A DNA stretch of 64,000 nt from JABAAI01 sp965261955 (GTDB lineage Bacteria > Spirochaetota > Leptospiria > Leptospirales > Leptonemataceae): the NCBI GenBank assembly GCA_965261955.1, contig CBDHEM010000069.1:124001-188000 (forward strand). Direction: 5' to 3'. Positions 9,630-18,300 of this stretch are shown piece after piece (within the stretch, counting starts at the first letter, position 1; every line of letters starts with the position of its first letter). The notes under the pieces are model-generated. The model saw only the letters and a list, made by a program, of their open reading frames with translations. It ran no database searches and was not told the DNA's origin. Position numbers and translations under genes: made by a program.

Positions 9630-10265
9630 TTATTGAGAAAGTTTGGGAGAAGGCCTAGAGCGTTCCAATCTTTGTAGAGTCTCCACTTTATATTCACCAT
9701 AAGCCCCCCTCCCCTTTGGATATTCAATAACGATAGTGATACGTAAAATGGGGACATCTCCCAAACTAGCAAAGCCTTTGGAAAATTCAGAAAAAAGCGA
9801 ATCCTTTTCCGTACCAGAATTGTTTTGTGCTCCGGAAGGCAATTGATCGCCAAGAGGTAGATCACTAAAACTATTTTTGAGAATCTCCTCTATGCTCAAA
9901 TTTTCTTCTTTTACAGCAGTCTTCCATCTGTAGCCATAATAAAGATCATCTGTACTAGTAAACTCTCCCTCGCTTTCTGTTGCCGCAAGATCATCAGAGG
10001 AACGCATCTCAGCTATCTTACTTTGGGCAAGGGACATAGCTAGCGCAAGACGATCAGCTTCAAACTGAAGATTTAAAGCCCCCACAACAGAAGAGAGAGA
10101 TGTCACTAACACACCAGAAATAACCGCTATAGCTAAACCGACTTCCAACAGACTAAAGCCCCAACGCTTTTGAAAACGTAGGAAAAGAGTCCGCCACATT
10201 CTCGTTTCCCTACGTCGTCTATTGAAAAGAAAAAAATCTATTCGAGTATATCTAGCTCTTCCCAT
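9630..10265 (-). CDS. gspI: Type II secretion minor pseudopilin GspI
   Basis: Up to 211 aa. The prepilin site is WGFSLLEVGLAIAVISGVL, with Glu at +5. From the ATG at 10265, which has a GGAGGA ribosome site 6 bp upstream inside gspH, the leader is 36 residues. From the alternative ATG at 10199 the leader would be 14 residues, more typical for GspI but with a weaker ribosome site. Either start gives the same mature protein. It overlaps gspH by 28 bp. The C-terminal half has an LRITIVIEYPKGR strand typical of minor pseudopilins. Confidence 0.85.
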   Translation of the reverse strand: MGRARYTRIDFFLFNRRRRETRMWRTLFLRFQKRWGFSLLEVGLAIAVISGVLVTSLSSVVGALNLQFEADRLALAMSLAQSKIAEMRSSDDLAATESEGEFTSTDDLYYGYRWKTAVKEENLSIEEILKNSFSDLPLGDQLPSGAQNNSGTEKDSLFSEFSKGFASLGDVPILRITIVIEYPKGRGAYGEYKVETLQRLERSRPSPKLSQ

Positions 10266-10897
10266 GTTGGGTCCTCCAAACGATGCTCCACTTCTCCCGC
10301 GTGAACCTTGGCCTTACCCCCGTAGCGGCTATATATAATCGTTGCCTTAGGTGTTTCCCCCTTTGGTCCCATGTAGATAGCCACCTCTTCACCTATACCA
10401 GATGGCAAAAAGCGCAAACGAATGATACCTTCCTCACTACGACTTCCCGTAGCCGAAGCAATCGCAAGAATAGAATGGGACTCCGGTAACTGTACTGAGT
10501 TTAAAAAATCTTTTTCTGGTGCTCCCGGTTTATCTCTATCCAAGCGATAGGCACGATATTTTTCTTTATCCAGATCGATTTCAAAATAAGTAATTGAATT
10601 GGATTTCATGGCTGTGTTTCGTACAAAAACCAAAGATGAAGCCAGTTTATTGGCTTCATCTTTGGTCGTACTCAAGAGTGAAAGTTGTCCAATCAGAGAA
10701 AGAGAAAGCCCCATTAAAATAGCCACAATTAAAATAACCATGGCTGTTTCTATCAGTGAAAAGCCTCGTTTTAGATTTGTAGGAATTTCTAATAAAGTCA
10801 GCAAAATATTTAATGAGCGACCATTGCATTGACCATGCGATTTAGCCTTATTCAACATATAAATACAAAATATAATCCCGTTTTTCCTTAATAGCAT
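10238..10897 (-). CDS. gspH: Type II secretion pseudopilin GspH
   Basis: 219 aa. The prepilin site is KRGFSLIETAMVILIVAIL at about residue 44, followed by the GspH-type body with SxxRxxAMxxxxxxxFEID pattern (LVFVRNTAMKSNSITYFEID). The leader is long (43 residues); internal starts such as the ATG at 10858 are possible. It is the first visible gene of the gspH-I-J-K-L-M-N block. gspC-G are not upstream; a MITE copy and rpiA are there instead, so the rest of the secretion system must be encoded elsewhere. Confidence 0.82.
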   Translation of the reverse strand: MLLRKNGIIFCIYMLNKAKSHGQCNGRSLNILLTLLEIPTNLKRGFSLIETAMVILIVAILMGLSLSLIGQLSLLSTTKDEANKLASSLVFVRNTAMKSNSITYFEIDLDKEKYRAYRLDRDKPGAPEKDFLNSVQLPESHSILAIASATGSRSEEGIIRLRFLPSGIGEEVAIYMGPKGETPKATIIYSRYGGKAKVHAGEVEHRLEDPTWEELDILE

Positions 10898-10927
10898 GGT
10901 CTCATCTCAGTCGCAGTCATAATGAGA

Positions 10928-11072
10928 GGACTGTTGCGAAATGTAAACCATCCATGGGAGAGGAGGCGAGAGAGGGACGGAGGGAGGAAAGAGCAAATAA
11001 AATGCCATGAAACGCTGATTTGAATCATTTTAGGGGGCTACTTCTTGTTTCTTTCTAATTTGCAACGGTTCC
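10928..11072. repeat. MITE-like repeat, copy A (145 bp)
   Basis: First of five related copies in the window. Terminal inverted repeats begin GGACTGTTGCGAAATG and end GCAACGGTTCC. The interior shares the core CATGAAACGCTGATTT with copies B and D. This copy is longer than the others because of a ~38-bp purine-rich insert after the left end (about 10950-10987). A 5-bp direct repeat ATGAG lies at 10922-10926 and 11073-11077, one base outside the left end and abutting the right, a possible target duplication. It sits between gspH and rpiA. Confidence 0.7.
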
Positions 11073-11217
11073 ATGAGTAGATGAATCCCCCTCCTCTTAT
11101 TTCAACATAAATACAAGACTCCACAAATTGCAATAGTCACACGGTGCCTATATTCCACTGAGACATTGATAGAATACTATGTCAGCCTCTTTTCAGGAGG
11201 CAAAACTTTGAGTTTGC
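11073..11217. other. Intergenic region downstream of rpiA
   Basis: About 145 bp of non-coding sequence between MITE copy A and the rpiA stop. I see no ORF, RNA gene or convincing terminator hairpin with a T-run. Confidence 0.4.
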
Positions 11218-11907
11218 TTAGGAGACAAGACAATCTTGGGGTGAAGGACATATCTGAGCAAAAATACCATTTTCTAGAACCCCTGTAATGGCATTGATAT
11301 TTTCTTCCATCGCCAGAGGATCGTGCCTAGACATATCAAAACGAGTATCCAGTATCCAGTTCCCATTATCCGTAATGACAGGCCCATATTTACCATAGTC
11401 CCCTCCTTGCCCCCTTCGTAATTTGATTTCATAAGCCCCTAGTTTTTCGAGGGATTTATGGACAAAAGCCATGGCAACCGGAAGAATTTCCACAGGAACA
11501 GGTTTTTTCTGACAGAGATATTCCACCCTCTTGGAGCTATCGCCAATCACGATCAAACGCCTAGACATGGAATGGACCAGCTTTTCTCGCGTATGGGACC
11601 CGCCTCCTCCCTTTAGAAGATGATAAGAGGGATCAATCTCATCTGCTCCATCAATGCTAATATCTAGCTCATTCAAGTCCCACAAAGGTACACAAGATAT
11701 ACCAAACTGTTTTCCAAGAAGGGCCGTATCAAAGGATGTAGCCGTACATTGTATAGACAAGCCTTCCTCTTTTACCCTACGACCAAGTTCTTCTATGGCA
11801 AATGCCACTGTGGAGCCAGTCCCCAATCCCACTCTCTGTCCATCTTTAATGAAAGAGGCCCCAAGTATACCTAGCTCCTTCTTTTTGTTTTCCTCATTAT
11901 CACCCAT
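11218..11907 (-). CDS. rpiA: Ribose-5-phosphate isomerase A
   Basis: Interconverts ribose 5-phosphate and ribulose 5-phosphate in the cytoplasmic pentose phosphate pathway. From the ATG at 11907 the protein is 229 aa, the normal family length. Visible signatures are GLGTGSTVAFAIEELG near residue 26, the catalytic loop DGADEID near 85 and LLKGGGGSHTREKLV near 98, which supply the Asp pair, Lys and Glu of the active site. An upstream in-frame TTG at 12024 would add 39 poorly conserved residues and is rejected because the family begins just before the KKxLGxLGA segment. It faces a transketolase C-half gene at 40.6 kb in the same pathway. Confidence 0.94.
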   Translation of the reverse strand: MGDNEENKKKELGILGASFIKDGQRVGLGTGSTVAFAIEELGRRVKEEGLSIQCTATSFDTALLGKQFGISCVPLWDLNELDISIDGADEIDPSYHLLKGGGGSHTREKLVHSMSRRLIVIGDSSKRVEYLCQKKPVPVEILPVAMAFVHKSLEKLGAYEIKLRRGQGGDYGKYGPVITDNGNWILDTRFDMSRHDPLAMEENINAITGVLENGIFAQICPSPQDCLVS

Positions 11908-12024
11908 CTTTTGACTAAATACCCAGTTCTTCTGAAACAACTGCCTTAATCCACCACTATACAAAATATACTTGAATCGAAATGACTGACACAAATAGCT
12001 CTTTCTCTCTTCCCACAAAAGCAA

Positions 12025-12653
12025 AAGAAAACAAAATCAATCCGGAGTAAAGAGAAAGATTACTTCTCCACTTAGGTACATTTTCACCCGCACGATTATG
12101 CGCTGTGCTCCCCAAGCTCACCCTTCTCATCTGCTTTAACCCCTTAAAACTAGACTGTTTGCTGTCTTAAAATTAGGAGGTGAATTATGCTCAAGAGATG
12201 AGTTCTGCTCTGGCAAGTATATCGGAAGAGATTGTTGCGACAGCCGTCTCACAAATGGAAGGCTTGCTTGGAGAGTTTCGCTGAGACAAAGCCCGTGATT
12301 TTAGGGCCGCGAGAAAACAGGGATCCACGTGAAAGACTCTCTTACTATGAAGGCGTTTTTTGGATAGGCCATTTTGCGGAAGGGAACTTTATACTTTAGG
12401 GGCTGTTACGACGGTCCCACAGTGGAAAGCTTTCTTGGAAGACTTTGATACAAACGGCGAGGCTTGCCATTTGGCTAAGGTCCCACAGTGAAAGGCTTTC
12501 TTGGAAGACTTTGATAGGGCAAATCACCCGGTTTTACGACCGCGCAAAAGAGAGGCTCTATATAATCTTCCTCCATTAAATGGGAGGCTTGCAAGTAGAA
12601 GAAAAGTAAGAAAAAATGTGGAACTGCAAATTATTTTATGTAAATAGCTTGTA
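12025..12653. repeat. Non-coding region with a decayed repeat-family-1 (FAM1) unit
   Basis: A 630-bp gene-free stretch. From about 12230 to 12620 it aligns by eye with the FAM1 arrays at 17.4 and 20.2 kb: AAAGCCCGTGATTTTA followed by a CGCGA-AAA-AGG segment (12285-12315), and GGCCATTTTGCGGAAGGGAA (12367-12386) corresponding to 17462-17482. The 8-bp inverted arms are eroded. A GGAGGTGAATTATG ribosome-site-like motif (12177-12190) leads only to a five-codon ORF. The rest holds nothing I recognise. Confidence 0.55.
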
Positions 12654-12760
12654 GGGGCTTGTTACAAAATGTAAAGAATTGCAAATAGAGTGCCATGAAA
12701 CACTGATTTAAGGCATTTTAGAAGGTTAACTTTCTATTTTTTGTATTTCGCAACAGTCCC
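12654..12760. repeat. MITE-like repeat, copy B (107 bp)
   Basis: Ends GGGGCTTGTTACAAAATGTAAA and TTTCGCAACAGTCCC form imperfect terminal inverted repeats; the interior GCAAATAGAGTGCCATGAAA is shared with copies A, D and E. It lies about 100 bp beyond the 3' end of the methyltransferase gene and has the same orientation as copy C on its other side. Confidence 0.75.
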
Positions 12761-12863
12761 TAAAGAGCAAGTATAGGGTTGTATTATCAAATAAACGCAC
12801 ATAAGCACACATAAGCACCAAACACATTTTTGAGTTTTGAAGCATCCCTTATTCTTGCCATTT

Positions 12864-13595
12864 TTAACCGTTTATATCACAACCCAAAAAGTTACGGCCG
12901 TGTTTTTCACAAGAGTTCAATACAGAAAAACTGCCTGCGGCTGGGTCTATTACCACGTCATCCTCATTAGACACGCAAGCTATTAGCTCACCTTGCAAAT
13001 CAATTGGCTTTTTATGGGTAAAACTATCGCGCTTAACATCTTCTTGCCATACATCAGGTATATTGTGAACCTTCCAAATGCCCTTAGCTCTTCGTGGTAA
13101 CTTCTGCAAAACAACTAGATACTCACTTTTACGTCTAGTCCTATAGCCCATCCCTATCTTGCCCTTATCCCAAGTAAGCATATCTACAACATCCAAAGAC
13201 GTACCCGTTAACCATTCTGAAAAACCTGTACACAAGTGGAATTTATCCATCCATAAAAACAGGTGCCCACTGGGTATTAAAGCCTCATTGATCCCTTGTA
13301 TAAACTTAGTGATCACCTCTTCTGTCATTTGTGGCAAGCCTGCTCGTGCTTTGCCTCTGTTTACTCCCTCGTTACCATAACCTAGCTTATCCAATACACC
13401 ACGATATTGAGGATCAAAGAAAGCTACGGGTATACTTGAAGGGGGTAGTTGGGGTAGGAACTTCAACCCATCCATTTTAATCCGTTTATTGAAATGCATC
13501 CCTCTTGGTAATGTAATTTGAGGGGTTTTGATTTTACGTGTGCTTGAAAATACTGACGCAACCCGTTTATCAGATGACTTATCTATAGGAGGCAT
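12864..13595 (-). CDS. Orphan DNA methyltransferase (N6-adenine/N4-cytosine type)
   Basis: 243-aa protein. The catalytic motif DPQY (near residue 61, a variant of DPPY) precedes a TRD-like central region, and the SAM-binding motif DPAAGSFSVLNSC lies near the C-terminus; this circular order is that of beta-class amino-methyltransferases such as the MunI group. KSEYLVVLQK and KPIDLQGELI are also typical. The first residue is uncertain: the ATG at 13595 sits in a duplicated AAGATAATGCCTCCT segment with no clear ribosome site. No restriction endonuclease gene is adjacent. The gene is bracketed by MITE copies B and C in direct orientation, which suggests acquisition or movement as a cassette. The methylated sequence cannot be deduced. 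Confidence 0.85.
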   Translation of the reverse strand: MPPIDKSSDKRVASVFSSTRKIKTPQITLPRGMHFNKRIKMDGLKFLPQLPPSSIPVAFFDPQYRGVLDKLGYGNEGVNRGKARAGLPQMTEEVITKFIQGINEALIPSGHLFLWMDKFHLCTGFSEWLTGTSLDVVDMLTWDKGKIGMGYRTRRKSEYLVVLQKLPRRAKGIWKVHNIPDVWQEDVKRDSFTHKKPIDLQGELIACVSNEDDVVIDPAAGSFSVLNSCEKHGRNFLGCDING

Positions 13596-13758
13596 TATCT
13601 TTAGGAGGCATTATCTTTCTTACTGATCTAGCCATTTTACCAATCGCTTGAATTGATCGTATTCATAATTCGATCCCAACCGGTCCGATCAAATCATCAA
13701 GAGCCATTCCCAGTCTATTCACCATTATTACAACTGAAGTACACACCACTATTCTCAC

Positions 13759-13864
13759 GAGACTGTTGTAAAATGTAAATAATTACAAATAAAGTACTAT
13801 AAATCACCAACCAAAAACATCATAGAAGGGCAACTTCCTATTTTTTTGTGTCTTGCTACAGTCA
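13759..13864. repeat. MITE-like repeat, copy C (106 bp)
   Basis: The most diverged copy. It begins GAGACTGTTGTAAAATGTAAA and ends TCTTGCTACAGTC; the interior keeps ACAAATAAAGTACTATAAAT and AGGGCAACTTCCTATTTTT. It is upstream of the methyltransferase start, in the same orientation as copy B. Confidence 0.65.
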
Positions 13865-13969
13865 CCTCATGGTATAGATAATAGCTAAGCTTTATCGCGT
13901 TGCGTATGAAAATACATTATAGACTTTGTCGATATTTACTCTGCCCTAACGCTTAGGGCACCCTAGCGA

Positions 13970-14287
13970 CTACATCGACATTTTTAGTAACTCTGAGACC
14001 TCAAGAGAACCACCAATTTCTAAAAAGGGACAAGATTTAGCTATTTCCAAGGCCTTTTCCATCGCTTCGACTTCTACAATGGTAAAACCAGACATTAAAG
14101 TTGTACTCTCTGAGAGAACAGTACCATCTGATTTAACAGTATGAGTTCCCTTCAATGGATTAGCTGGACTAACCACCGCACTTCCTAACGAAGATAACCA
14201 TTGTTGGTATTTAGCAAAATGCTCTTTGCCCTCTTCCGGTGTGGAGGGCTTATTTCCCCCTAAATAAGTGAGAATGTATTGAGTCAT
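13970..14287 (-). CDS. YCII-related (DGPF-like) protein
   Basis: 105-aa protein of the YCII superfamily, small alpha/beta dimers whose reaction is generally unknown; members occur near sigma factors or as stand-alone genes. Recognisable features are the N-terminal MTQYILTYLGG strand, the HFAKYQQWLSSLGSAVVSPANP helix-turn, and the C-terminal GFTIVEVEAMEKALEIAKSCPFLEIGGSLEV, the classic YCII tail. The ATG has AGGAGAAC immediately upstream in the leader. No sigma factor gene is adjacent here. It is monocistronic as far as seen. Confidence 0.85.
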   Translation of the reverse strand: MTQYILTYLGGNKPSTPEEGKEHFAKYQQWLSSLGSAVVSPANPLKGTHTVKSDGTVLSESTTLMSGFTIVEVEAMEKALEIAKSCPFLEIGGSLEVSELLKMSM

Positions 14288-14317
14288 ATTTGTTCTCCTA
14301 TATTATAGTCACAAATC

Positions 14318-14358
14318 AAGGTGCGGACTAAAGTTAGTTTAGTCGAAGAAGACACCTT
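14318..14358. promoter_or_regulatory. Hairpin in the leader of the YCII gene
   Basis: Nested inverted repeats: AAGGTG (14318-14323) pairs with CACCTT (14353-14358) and GACTAAA (14326-14332) with TTTAGTC (14338-14344). It lies 31 bp upstream of the YCII start, so on the minus strand it would be in the 5' leader or act as an operator. There is no T-run characteristic of a terminator. Role unknown. Confidence 0.35.
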
Positions 14359-14682
14359 ATTTGTATACTTATATTTTCTCTTTTCAAAAATTATCACCTC
14401 CTTCACATTAAATGTCTCTGTTCACTTGCTTATCAAAATAAGTTTTTGAAGAGTTATCATAGTATAAAATTTGCTGACTTCACTATTCACTATTTGTTCC
14501 AAAAAGCCATGCCTCCCAATCTTCAAAATTATATTGCAGTGCATGGACCTCTCTTCCTTTCTATGCTACCTACCACTCTATGCTAGCTTCCATTAATTTC
14601 TTGACTACAAGCTAATTGAACACAGAGTTGAATACTGTTATATATCTCCACAACTTCTATCAAAGAATGGGGTTCTGAGCGA
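14359..14682. other. Intergenic region, nothing recognised
   Basis: About 320 bp of A/T-rich sequence between the YCII leader and a doubtful small ORF. I see no repeat of the families described here, no RNA gene and no credible ORF. Confidence 0.3.
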
Positions 14683-14880
14683 TCAAAACCAACAAACAAA
14701 ATCAACGATCCCTTTTTTTCCAATCACAAAAGAGATTGCTTGCTGTTTTGCCCATACCTTTTGATCTTTATCAAAAGTAGTTGTTTTTTCAGTGGGTATT
14801 TTGTCAAAGATTGATCTCTCCTCACAGAATGGTATATATTTTGAATAATTGTAGAATGACTCCCGTTCAAAAAAAATCAT
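14683..14880 (-). CDS. Doubtful small ORF, divergent from the 14.9-kb membrane gene
   Basis: 65 codons, starting with an ATG that overlaps the start of the plus-strand membrane-protein gene. The product (ends IGKKGIVDFVCWF) has no recognised domain, signal peptide or clear composition bias. No convincing ribosome site is visible. It may be a chance ORF or a gene remnant; listed only because nothing else occupies the stretch. Confidence 0.2.
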   Translation of the reverse strand: MIFFERESFYNYSKYIPFCEERSIFDKIPTEKTTTFDKDQKVWAKQQAISFVIGKKGIVDFVCWF

Positions 14881-15130
14881 GCTAAGCTATCTTTTGTCCA
14901 TAATATTTTTCTTTTTTTTAGCCTGGCTCATACCCCGTTTATTCTGGCTTTTCAAAACAATTTATATGCTAAAAAAACAAATCAAAAAACAAACAAGTGC
15001 CCAGCCCAACTTTTATGAAAAAAATTGGCAGCAGAAAAGCGATTTTTCATTCCAAAATAAAGAAAAGGACATATCTCACCGAGCAAAAATTGTCGAAGAT
15101 AAAAAAGGGGCAAAAGAAACCGGAGAATAA
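14879..15130 (+). CDS. Small single-span membrane protein
   Basis: 83-aa protein with one strong N-terminal membrane span (residues 2-28, mostly Leu, Ile and Phe, with a WLIPRLFWLF end), then a basic, Lys/Gln-rich cytoplasmic tail ending in an EDKKGAKETGE segment. The architecture (membrane anchor plus KKQIKKQ region) resembles short DUF4834-like proteins, but no family is claimed. Its stop is 7 bp before the next start, and the flippase-like gene follows, so the three genes at 14.9-17.4 kb form a likely operon. Confidence 0.6.
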   Translation: MLSYLLSIIFFFFLAWLIPRLFWLFKTIYMLKKQIKKQTSAQPNFYEKNWQQKSDFSFQNKEKDISHRAKIVEDKKGAKETGE

Positions 15131-15137
15131 AATATAG

Positions 15138-16397
15138 ATGAAAAAACCAGAAATCCCTTTTTTGGTGATGGCTATCCTTTTTTGTTGCTTTTTCACACGT
15201 TGTGCTAGTACAGAAAACGCAAAGACTACCAAAAATGGACTACAATCTAGGGTAAGAAACTTTCCTAATCCACTCAATATCTTCCAGGATACCACAGTAC
15301 ATCAAAATATTCGTAAAGAAGCCAGTAAACAGCTGATTGAAGAGGATGCCGCCAGTACACCAAAAATTCTACACGATGTATGCTCAAAAGAGCCTGCTCT
15401 ACTGACAGTAGAGATTATCAGTTATCTCGGAGAAAAAAGATTCACGCCAGGCTTTCCACTTATACAGAATGCTATAGAAAGACATAAAGAGCCTGAATTC
15501 ATCTATGACGGCATTTACTCCTTGGCACAGATGAGGGAGAGCTCCATCAATAAATATATTATCTCCTATTGTGATAGCCTAGTCGATCAAGAACGCTACA
15601 AATGTTTATTAGCTATATCAGACTCAGAAAATAAAAAACTCAGAGAAAGAGCAATTCCGTACTTTAAAAAGATATTGGAAGATAAAGCCCTGACAAACAC
15701 AAAAATATTATTTCTTGCTAAGCACTTTCTCAAAAACACAAAGCTAGCAGGAAAGATATATCCTCTGATCCCTTCAACAGGGGATCACAGTACCACAGTA
15801 AAGCCAGATAGTGTAAAAAAGCCAAAAGCGGAAACACCTAGCACTTCTATCCCCATACCCCCTCCACCTACTACTGTAGCTATACAAAAGACTTTACCAA
15901 AATCTATTCCAAAAATAAAATCTAAACCCAAGCCTACACCTAAACTGACATCCAGACCCAGATTACAAAAGAGCCTTCGAAAAAGTTCCACACACAAAGG
16001 TGCTAAGCAAAATTCAGATAAAAGAGATTGGGATGACAACTCTTATAAAGACAAAGTGAAAATTTTTTTGCATGCTAAACTAGGAACAAAGGCTACATCC
16101 CATCTAATGAAAAAAATAAATCGTCGTTTAAAAAGACTATCACGACAAAACGGCCTTAAAACAAGATTTCTGATTTCCTCCTACAGTAGGTTTTTCGGTA
16201 AGGCTAAACTTAGCTTAACAAAAGCAAAAGACAAAATTAGAAAAGGCATAGGTACTGGTGGAAGTTTACATGCCATAGCCAAAAACATAAAAAAGGAATA
16301 CTCAACCCATTCCATGCAAGCCTATAGTCTTTCTGTACTCTTGGGAGTTGATCGTTCTGAAGCAAAGCTTATTTTACAAGTAACAGATGAGATTTAA
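15138..16397 (+). CDS. Lipoprotein with helical repeats and Pro/Lys-rich linker
   Basis: 419 aa. The signal peptide ends in a lipobox-like FFTRCAS, with the Cys at residue 22, predicting an envelope lipoprotein; the permissive lipobox is spirochaete-like. Residues 55-205 are helical and HEAT-like in pattern (KILHDVCSKEPALLTVEIIS). Residues 220-300 form a Pro/Lys/Thr/Ser-rich linker (KSKPKPTPKLTSRP). A C-terminal domain rich in Lys, Arg and Ser follows (300-419). Function unknown. It follows the small membrane gene by 7 bp and precedes the flippase-like gene by 11 bp, so a shared envelope role is plausible but inferred. Confidence 0.8.
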   Translation: MKKPEIPFLVMAILFCCFFTRCASTENAKTTKNGLQSRVRNFPNPLNIFQDTTVHQNIRKEASKQLIEEDAASTPKILHDVCSKEPALLTVEIISYLGEKRFTPGFPLIQNAIERHKEPEFIYDGIYSLAQMRESSINKYIISYCDSLVDQERYKCLLAISDSENKKLRERAIPYFKKILEDKALTNTKILFLAKHFLKNTKLAGKIYPLIPSTGDHSTTVKPDSVKKPKAETPSTSIPIPPPPTTVAIQKTLPKSIPKIKSKPKPTPKLTSRPRLQKSLRKSSTHKGAKQNSDKRDWDDNSYKDKVKIFLHAKLGTKATSHLMKKINRRLKRLSRQNGLKTRFLISSYSRFFGKAKLSLTKAKDKIRKGIGTGGSLHAIAKNIKKEYSTHSMQAYSLSVLLGVDRSEAKLILQVTDEI

Positions 16398-16408
16398 GGC
16401 TATATTTT

Positions 16409-17380
16409 GTGAAGATATTTATCAAACTACTTACCGGTTTTCTTTTTAGCGGTGTCTGTTTACTTCTACTCTTCTATTACACAGACATCTCTACACTCAA
16501 AAAAACACTGCTCAACGTAAATTATAGTTACTTCGTTCCTTTCGTAATTTGCTCTATCTTAGCGCAAATTTTTATTGGAATACGGTATTATTTTTTTATG
16601 GAAAAAAAGATGAAATGTCCTCAAGCCACAGCTATCTCTATACTAGGAAATAGTGCAAACTTAATTTTACCGCTACGTGGCGGAGAACTAATCAAAAGCT
16701 ATTTGAGCCAGCAACATACTTCTATTGGATATACAAACATATTAAGTCGAATTTTTCTAGAAAGAATTTTAGATCTATTTATGGCTATTGCTATTGGTAC
16801 TATCTCCATACTATTTATGCAATTGAATATGAAAAAAATATTCGACAATAATGTAATCCAAGGTCTACTTCTACTTTTGATTGCTTCTCTTTTTGTTATT
16901 CCTACACTATTTTATCTTTTAAAAAAGAATATAAATGTTGTAATTTATATTCTCAAAAAGATTCTTTCAACCATATATAAAAAAAATCTGTTTGAGAACA
17001 AAATCGCTTTTGAACTTAAAGCCCTAAGTCAATTTCTTTCTTGGCGAAACCTCGCTTGGCCTATTTTGCTAAGTTTTTTTATTTGGTTTTTTCTCCATAG
17101 TTCAACCTATTGGAGTATTGGCCTTGCCCTGAATTTGAATTTGAAAATACAAGAGGTCTTTTTCCTTGTACTATCAGGTACAATAGGACTACTTATCCCC
17201 TCTAGTCCTTCTGGTATTGGGGCTATACATGCTTCTATTTCTTCTGGTCTATTACTCCTTGGCTATCCCCTCGAAAAAAGCTTAGCATACGCTATATTGT
17301 ACCATTTTTGCATGTTTGTGAGTGTAGCTAGTCTTGGATGTATAGCTTGGCTCTATCCGACAAACCCTGCAAAAAGATGA
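16409..17380 (+). CDS. Flippase-like integral membrane protein (YbhN/AglD family)
   Basis: 323-aa polytopic protein with about 7-8 spans. The motif LPLRGGELIKSYL (near residue 87) and ILSRIFLERILDLF match the lysylphosphatidylglycerol synthase transmembrane/flippase-like family (UPF0104), and PSSPSGIGAIHASISSGLLLLG near residue 265 is the second family hallmark. Members are proposed to flip or transfer lipid-linked substrates across the inner membrane; the substrate here is unknown and no catalytic MprF domain is attached. The start is a GTG with AAGG 10 bp upstream. It is the last gene before the repeat-rich locus. Confidence 0.85.
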   Translation: MKIFIKLLTGFLFSGVCLLLLFYYTDISTLKKTLLNVNYSYFVPFVICSILAQIFIGIRYYFFMEKKMKCPQATAISILGNSANLILPLRGGELIKSYLSQQHTSIGYTNILSRIFLERILDLFMAIAIGTISILFMQLNMKKIFDNNVIQGLLLLLIASLFVIPTLFYLLKKNINVVIYILKKILSTIYKKNLFENKIAFELKALSQFLSWRNLAWPILLSFFIWFFLHSSTYWSIGLALNLNLKIQEVFFLVLSGTIGLLIPSSPSGIGAIHASISSGLLLLGYPLEKSLAYAILYHFCMFVSVASLGCIAWLYPTNPAKR

Positions 17381-17439
17381 AATTTTTAACAAAATTCCAT
17401 CATAAATTGTAATCCATCGTAAAAACGAGCAAAGCTGGG

Positions 17440-18300
17440 AGGTTCTCTTGGCGATGAAAGAGGCCATTTTTCGGAAGGAAACTTTGCTTTAGGAATGCAT
17501 CGTAGTAGGCTTTGCTGGAGCAAAGCCCTCGATTTTGAGGGCGCAAAAAAGGCAAGGCTGGTGCGAAATGTTGGGAGACGTTCGTGGTAAGCTTTGCGAG
17601 TGGAAAGTTTGCCTATGTAAGGGAGGCTTTGCTGAAGCAAAGCTCCCGATTCTGAGGGCGCAAAAAAGGCAAGGCTGGTGCGAAATGTTGGGAGACGTTC
17701 GTGGTAAGCTTTGCGAGTGGAAAGTTTGCCTATGTAAGGGAGGCTTTGCTGAAGCAAAGCTCCCGATTCTGAGGGCGCGAAAAAGGCAAGGCTCCTCGTG
17801 GGAAACAAGTGAAGCTGGGGAGGCGTTCGTGGTAAGCTTTGCGAGTGGAAAGTTTGCCTATGTAAGGGAGGCTTTGCTGGAGCAAAGCTCCCGATTCTGA
17901 GGGCACGAAAAAGGTAAGGCTTCCACGTGGGAAATGAGCGATGCTGGGGAGGTTATCTTGCTAGGAGGCGTTCGTGGGAAGCTTTGCTGAAGCAAAGCTA
18001 GCGATTTTAAGGGCGCGAAAAAAGTGAGGCTTCCACGTGGGAAATGAGCAAAGCGTAGGAGACTTGCTTGGTAGCTTTGCGATTGGAAGGCTTTCATATG
18101 TAAAGAGGGCTTACCTGTGGTAGGCTTTGCTGAAGCAAAGCTCTCGATTATAAGGGCGCGAAAAAGGCAAGGCTCCACATCGGAAACAAGCGAAGCTGGG
18201 AGGTGATCTTGGTAGGAATGCGTCGTGGTAAGCTTTGCTGGAGCAAAGCTCTCGATTATAAGGGCGCGAAAAAGACAAGGTTCCATATGGGAAGCAAGCG
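17440..18300. repeat. FAM1 repeat array I
   Basis: Six to seven diverged FAM1 units. Each contains the inverted pair GCTTTGCT and AGCAAAGC separated by GA or GG, followed by CTCCCGATTCTGAGGGCGC-type sequence and an AAAAAGGCAAGGCT tract. Spacing is irregular: TTCGTGGTAAGC recurs at 17581, 17698 and 17826 (117 and 128 bp). Two adjacent units at 17581-17815 are nearly identical. No ORF across it is convincing; the frames read through low-information repeats. Confidence 0.85.

Noticed and set aside
12187..12283. Strong ribosome-site-like GGAGGTGAATTATG and a 28-codon ORF at 12198
   Set aside because: The first ATG leads to a five-codon ORF, and the second reads into the decayed FAM1 unit; probably a remnant.
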